Shown here piece by piece: positions 20,800 to 23,840 of a stretch of DNA of 23,840 nucleotides. Location of the stretch: the NCBI GenBank assembly GCA_041178545.1, contig JBEGVB010000069.1:1-23840 (forward strand), read 5' to 3'. The notes under the pieces were generated by a model. The model was not told the DNA's origin. It searched no databases and saw only the letters and a list, made by a program, of their open reading frames with translations. Position 1 is the stretch's first letter. Every line of letters starts with the position of its first letter. This stretch comes from JBEATZ01 sp041178545 (GTDB taxonomy: Bacteria; Planctomycetota; UBA1135; UBA2386). The translations under genes and the position numbers were made by a program.

Positions 20800-22917
20800 T
20801 CAGCGAGCCCGCTGGAGTGGCAGGTCGCGCGTGCGGGACCCGTCGAGGGCGGCAAGGGCGTTGGCGATGGCTGGCGCCACCGGCGGCACGCCGATCTCGC
20901 CCACGCCGCCCGGCTCGTCGGCGCCCCGCACGAGTTCGACCTCGACCTGTGGCGTCTCGGAGAAGCGCAGGAGCGGGTACGCGAGGTGCGTGGAGTTGGT
21001 CACGGCCCCGTCCTGCAGGTCGATGCGTCCGTGCAGCGCCGCGGTGGCGCCGAACACGATGGCACCCTCCAGCTGGGACCGCACGAGGTCGGGGTGGACG
21101 ACGAGCCCGGTGTCGGCTGCGCACAGCACCCGCACCACGCGGATCCTGCCGCGCGCGTCGCGGGTGACGTCGGCCAGCATCGCCACGTGGCTGCCGAAGC
21201 TGGAGTGGAACGCGAGGCCGCGAGCCACTCCTCCGGCAACCGGGTGGCGCTGGGCGAGGCGCTCGACGGCATCGAGCACGGCGCGCTGCCGCGGGTGGTC
21301 CTGCAGCAGGCTGCGGCGCAACGCGAACGGCGACACCTGCAGTGCTGCAGCAGCCTCGTCGAGGAAGCACTCGACGGCAAAGGCCGTGTGCGAGTGGCCG
21401 ACGGAACGCCAGAAACCCGTGGGCACCACCGTGGGCACGTGCCGGTACTCGACAGCCGCGTCGGGCACCGCGTAGGCGAGGTCGGTTGCTCCCTCGGCCC
21501 CGACGGGGCACACGAAGTCCGGCGCGGCGTCGTGGTGCACGACGGCAGGCGCGGCAATGCGGTGACGCCATGCCCTCACCGTGCCGGCGTCGAGCACCGC
21601 CTCGATGCGGTGGTGGGCAGCCGGCCGGTAGAAGTCGTGCTGCAGGTCGTCCTCGCGGCTCCAGACCAGCTGCACCGGCACGTCGAAGCGCTTGGCGATG
21701 GCCACGGCCTCGAGCACCTCCTCGTCCATCACGCGCCTGCCGAAGCCGCCGCCGACGAACATCGGGTGCACGACGACACGTTCGGGAGCAATGTCCAGTG
21801 CCCTCGCTGCGGCCTGCTGCATGGCCTGGGGCGACTGGGTCGAGACCCAAAGCTCGCACATGCCGTCGTGGATCCACGCCGTGCAGTGGATCGGTTCCAT
21901 GGTGGCGTGGGCGAGGTAGGGGAGCGAGTAGTCGGCTGAGAGCAGCTTGCCTGGCGTGCCGAGTGCGACAGCGCCACGCCCCCGGCTCCACACGAGGTTG
22001 CCGGGCCCGTCCACGGCGGTGCGCAGCTGCGCTGCGATGGAGTCGCTCGTGACACCCGCGCCGGTGCCTGGGCTCCATTCTGCGATGACTGCCATGCGCG
22101 CCTGCAGGGCAGTCCACGTGTCGCGGGCCACGACAGCGATGCCGTTCGGGTGGTCGAGGACGTCGACGACCCCGGGCACGGCCCGTGCAGCCGACGTGTC
22201 GCTGCGCACCAGCCTGCCACCGAAGTGTGGGCAGCGCAGCACGACGGCGCGCAACATGCCTGGCAACCGCACGTCCAGGCCGAATCGCGCCTCGCCAGTC
22301 ACCTTGTCGCGCACGTCCTTGCGCGGCGCATCGGTGCCCACCAGCCGGAACGTCGACGGCGCGCGCAGTGCAGGCTCCTCGGGCACGCGCTGCTGTTTGG
22401 CCAGTGCAACGAGGGACCCGTAGGCGGCACTGCGTCCACTCGGCCCGTGCAGCACGTGGCCGCGCTCGGTCGTGCACTCGGCTGCACTGCAGTCCCACAG
22501 GTCCGCGGCCGCTGCCACGAGCATCAGGCGGGCCATCGCCCCTGCCGTGCGCAGCTCGGTCCACAGCGAGCGCACCGACGAGCTGACGGCAGTGCCCATC
22601 TGGCCGTAGGCCGGGTCGGCGAGCGGCTGCACCGGCAGCACCTTGTCCCAGTCCGCGTCCAGTTCCTCGGCCACCAGCATGGGCAGCGCGGTCCACACGC
22701 CCTGTCCCATCTCGCTCTTGCCCACCCAGACGCGCACGGTGTCGTCGGGTTCAACCGCCACGAATGCACTGGGTGCAAGTGCTGCACCGCGGTCGGGCAC
22801 GACCCGCTTCTTGCGTCTGCGTCGCCAGGCCCACACGCCAAGCAGCAGGCCTGCGCCACCGAGTCCGCCCGCCAGCAGCAGCTGGCGGCGCGTCACGAGC
22901 CCCACGCGAGCGCTCAT
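20800..22917 (-). CDS. iorB: Tat-exported molybdopterin subunit, isoquinoline 1-oxidoreductase beta type
   Basis: A 705-residue large subunit of the xanthine-oxidase superfamily, which hydroxylates N-heterocycles or oxidises aldehydes using molybdenum cofactor. Residues 9-28 are a Tat signal (VTRRQLLLAGGLGGAGLLLG), typical of IorB-like enzymes that act in the periplasm. Visible cofactor motifs are VGKSEMGQGVWTALPMLVAEEL near the N-terminus, MFVGGGFGRRVMDEEV in the middle, and GGVGEIGVPPVAPAIANAL near the end with the catalytic Glu674. The ATG overlaps the small subunit stop (ATGA). Substrate is not predictable: isoquinoline, quinoline, nicotinate and aldehyde oxidases share the fold. No dedicated cofactor-insertion gene (XdhC type) is in the window. 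Confidence 0.9.
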   Translation of the reverse strand: MSARVGLVTRRQLLLAGGLGGAGLLLGVWAWRRRRKKRVVPDRGAALAPSAFVAVEPDDTVRVWVGKSEMGQGVWTALPMLVAEELDADWDKVLPVQPLADPAYGQMGTAVSSSVRSLWTELRTAGAMARLMLVAAAADLWDCSAAECTTERGHVLHGPSGRSAAYGSLVALAKQQRVPEEPALRAPSTFRLVGTDAPRKDVRDKVTGEARFGLDVRLPGMLRAVVLRCPHFGGRLVRSDTSAARAVPGVVDVLDHPNGIAVVARDTWTALQARMAVIAEWSPGTGAGVTSDSIAAQLRTAVDGPGNLVWSRGRGAVALGTPGKLLSADYSLPYLAHATMEPIHCTAWIHDGMCELWVSTQSPQAMQQAAARALDIAPERVVVHPMFVGGGFGRRVMDEEVLEAVAIAKRFDVPVQLVWSREDDLQHDFYRPAAHHRIEAVLDAGTVRAWRHRIAAPAVVHHDAAPDFVCPVGAEGATDLAYAVPDAAVEYRHVPTVVPTGFWRSVGHSHTAFAVECFLDEAAAALQVSPFALRRSLLQDHPRQRAVLDAVERLAQRHPVAGGVARGLAFHSSFGSHVAMLADVTRDARGRIRVVRVLCAADTGLVVHPDLVRSQLEGAIVFGATAALHGRIDLQDGAVTNSTHLAYPLLRFSETPQVEVELVRGADEPGGVGEIGVPPVAPAIANALAALDGSRTRDLPLQRAR

Positions 22918-23369
22918 GACCCGAGGCACCGTTTCAACGCGGCCCGGATGCGCTGCTGGGTGCCGCAGCGGCACAGCACGCCGTCCATGGCGCGGTCGAC
23001 GGCTGCTGCATCGGGCCTCGGGTCCTGTGCCATCAGGGATGCGGCCGTGAGCACCTGCGCGGGCTGGCACCACCCGCACTGGGGCACCGAGCACTCGACC
23101 CACGCCTGCTGGGCAGGGTGCAGCGCATCGCCCGTGGCGAGCCCCTCGATGGTGGTGATGGCCTTGCCGGCGAGGGACTCGACGGGCTGCAGGCAGCTCC
23201 GGGTGGCCTTGCCGTCGACGAGCACGGTGCAGCTGCCGCAGGCCCCGATGCCACAGCCGTACTTGGTGCCGGTCATGCCCAGCACGTCGCGCAGGGCCCA
23301 GAGCAGGGGCATCGACGGGGGAACGTCGACCGTCACCTTGCGACCGTTGACCAGCAGTTCGGTTGCCAT
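22914..23369 (-). CDS. iorA: [2Fe-2S] subunit of the molybdenum hydroxylase
   Basis: A 151-residue electron-transfer subunit with two [2Fe-2S] clusters. The plant-type cluster uses Cys39, Cys44, Cys47 and Cys59 (KYGCGIGACGSCTVLVDG); the helical-domain cluster uses Cys98, Cys101, Cys133 and Cys135 (VPQCGWCQPAQV, VLCRCGTQQRI). This is the complete xanthine-dehydrogenase small-subunit pattern. It lacks a signal, so it is presumably carried out of the cell with the Tat-tagged large subunit. GGGAGG stands upstream of the ATG at about 8 bases. It follows mqnE after 47 bases, so the three may form one transcript. Confidence 0.95.
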   Translation of the reverse strand: MATELLVNGRKVTVDVPPSMPLLWALRDVLGMTGTKYGCGIGACGSCTVLVDGKATRSCLQPVESLAGKAITTIEGLATGDALHPAQQAWVECSVPQCGWCQPAQVLTAASLMAQDPRPDAAAVDRAMDGVLCRCGTQQRIRAALKRCLGS

Positions 23370-23416
23370 CGGTGTTCCCTCCCGGCCGCTGGGCACGGCC
23401 GCGCCTGTTCCCCTGT

Positions 23417-23840
23417 TCAGGAAGCGGCCGTGGCCACTTCCTCGTACACCGTCGTGCGCTGCACCGGCTCGTAGCCGGCCTCGCGGATGAGGTGGTGCAG
23501 CTGCGACTCCTTGAGCACCTGCGGCTCGGTGGTGCCCGCGTCGTGGGTGATCTTCTCCTCGGTCACCGTGCCGTCGAGGTCGTTGGCGCCGAAGGAAAGG
23601 GCCGTCTGCGCGGACTCCTGGGTCAGCATGATCCAGTAGGCCTTCACGTGCGGGAAGTTGTCGAGCATCAGGCGGCCGACGGCGATCGACCGCTGGTCGA
23701 GGTGGCCCGTCGTCACGTGCCCGTAGTTCTCGAGGTCTGTGTGGTACGGCCAGAACGCCAGCGGGATGTAGGCCATGAAGCCGCCGCACTCGTCCTGCAG
23801 CTCGCGCAGCTTGATCAGGTGCGTGACGCGCTCGTCCGTG
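23417..23840 (-). CDS. mqnE: Aminofutalosine synthase MqnE, C-terminal part (cut by window end)
   Basis: The last 141 or so residues of a radical-SAM enzyme of the futalosine menaquinone pathway. MqnE joins a SAM-derived adenosyl radical to 3-[(1-carboxyvinyl)oxy]benzoate to give aminofutalosine. The family's C-terminal signatures are present: LRELQDECGGFMAYIPLAFW, RLMLDNFPHVKAYWIML, FGANDLDGTVTEEKITHDAG and HHLIREAGYEPVQRTTVYEE. DGTV.EEKI.H.AG separates it from ThiH and CofH; the close relative MqnC is less likely because of IPLAF rather than IPW.F. The SAM-binding CxxxCxxC region and start lie beyond 23840. Supports menaquinone-based respiration. Confidence 0.88.
   Translation of the reverse strand, partial: TDERVTHLIKLRELQDECGGFMAYIPLAFWPYHTDLENYGHVTTGHLDQRSIAVGRLMLDNFPHVKAYWIMLTQESAQTALSFGANDLDGTVTEEKITHDAGTTEPQVLKESQLHHLIREAGYEPVQRTTVYEEVATAAS

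Noticed and set aside
1..23840. CRISPR arrays, insertion sequences, integrases, phage genes, toxin-antitoxin pairs
   Set aside because: None seen: no regularly spaced direct repeats, no transposase or integrase motifs, and no paired small toxin-like genes.

Overview
The window is very GC-rich and gene-dense, about 24 kb of an apparently chromosomal bacterial sequence with no phage, IS, CRISPR, rRNA or tRNA signal. The gene content suggests a high-GC member of the Planctomycetota or a similar environmental lineage. Pointers are a small secreted protein ending in the lectin-like style common in that group, a cytoplasmic Hanks-type kinase, a Tat-exported molybdenum hydroxylase, futalosine-pathway menaquinone synthesis (MqnE), and promoters lying almost on top of start codons. 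This assignment is an inference and only moderately secure; no rRNA or marker gene settles it.

Layout. 1-1650: a maleate-isomerase-like gene on the minus strand, then two broken gene tails facing away from each other (a WD40-type fragment and the C-terminus of a formate-tetrahydrofolate ligase). This part is richer in CGCG-type words than the rest and may be an ancient rearrangement or an assembly join. 1876-2550: a small secreted protein and a 51-residue single-pass membrane protein. 2554-6467: transketolase and a CPA1 cation/proton antiporter with a TrkA-N domain, divergently transcribed from a shared 113-bp promoter region. 6561-8906: a secreted GH18 chitinase-like enzyme and a stand-alone receiver protein.

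8919-14305 (minus): a complete ISC iron-sulfur operon in the order rrf2/iscR - iscS - iscU - iscA - hscB - hscA - fdx, with 4-base start/stop overlaps at three junctions. It has a clear TTGAAT-17-TACTTT promoter. The regulator carries a 50-residue Ser/His repeat insertion between its presumed cluster ligands, which is the most striking oddity of the window. Divergent from it lies a YgfZ-like folate protein (14683-15633), also linked to Fe-S enzyme maintenance. The 0.4-kb gap between them holds a 14-bp inverted repeat spanning about 290 bp.

15683-19269 (minus): a putative protein-quality-control unit of a ClpB/ClpC D2-like AAA+ ATPase with an unrecognised N-terminal domain, a SurA-like parvulin isomerase with a duplicated chaperone module, and a translationally coupled IolB/KduI-like cupin. 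It is divergent from a cytoplasmic Ser/Thr kinase (19339-20400) followed by a YkgJ-type Cys-cluster protein (20410-20778).

20800-23840 (minus): MqnE (truncated by the window end), then the [2Fe-2S] subunit and the Tat-signal-bearing molybdopterin subunit of an isoquinoline-1-oxidoreductase-type hydroxylase. Several gene groups here make or use Fe-S clusters (ISC, YgfZ, IorA, MqnE, possibly YkgJ). All four clear convergent gene junctions carry a short GC hairpin without a T-tract.
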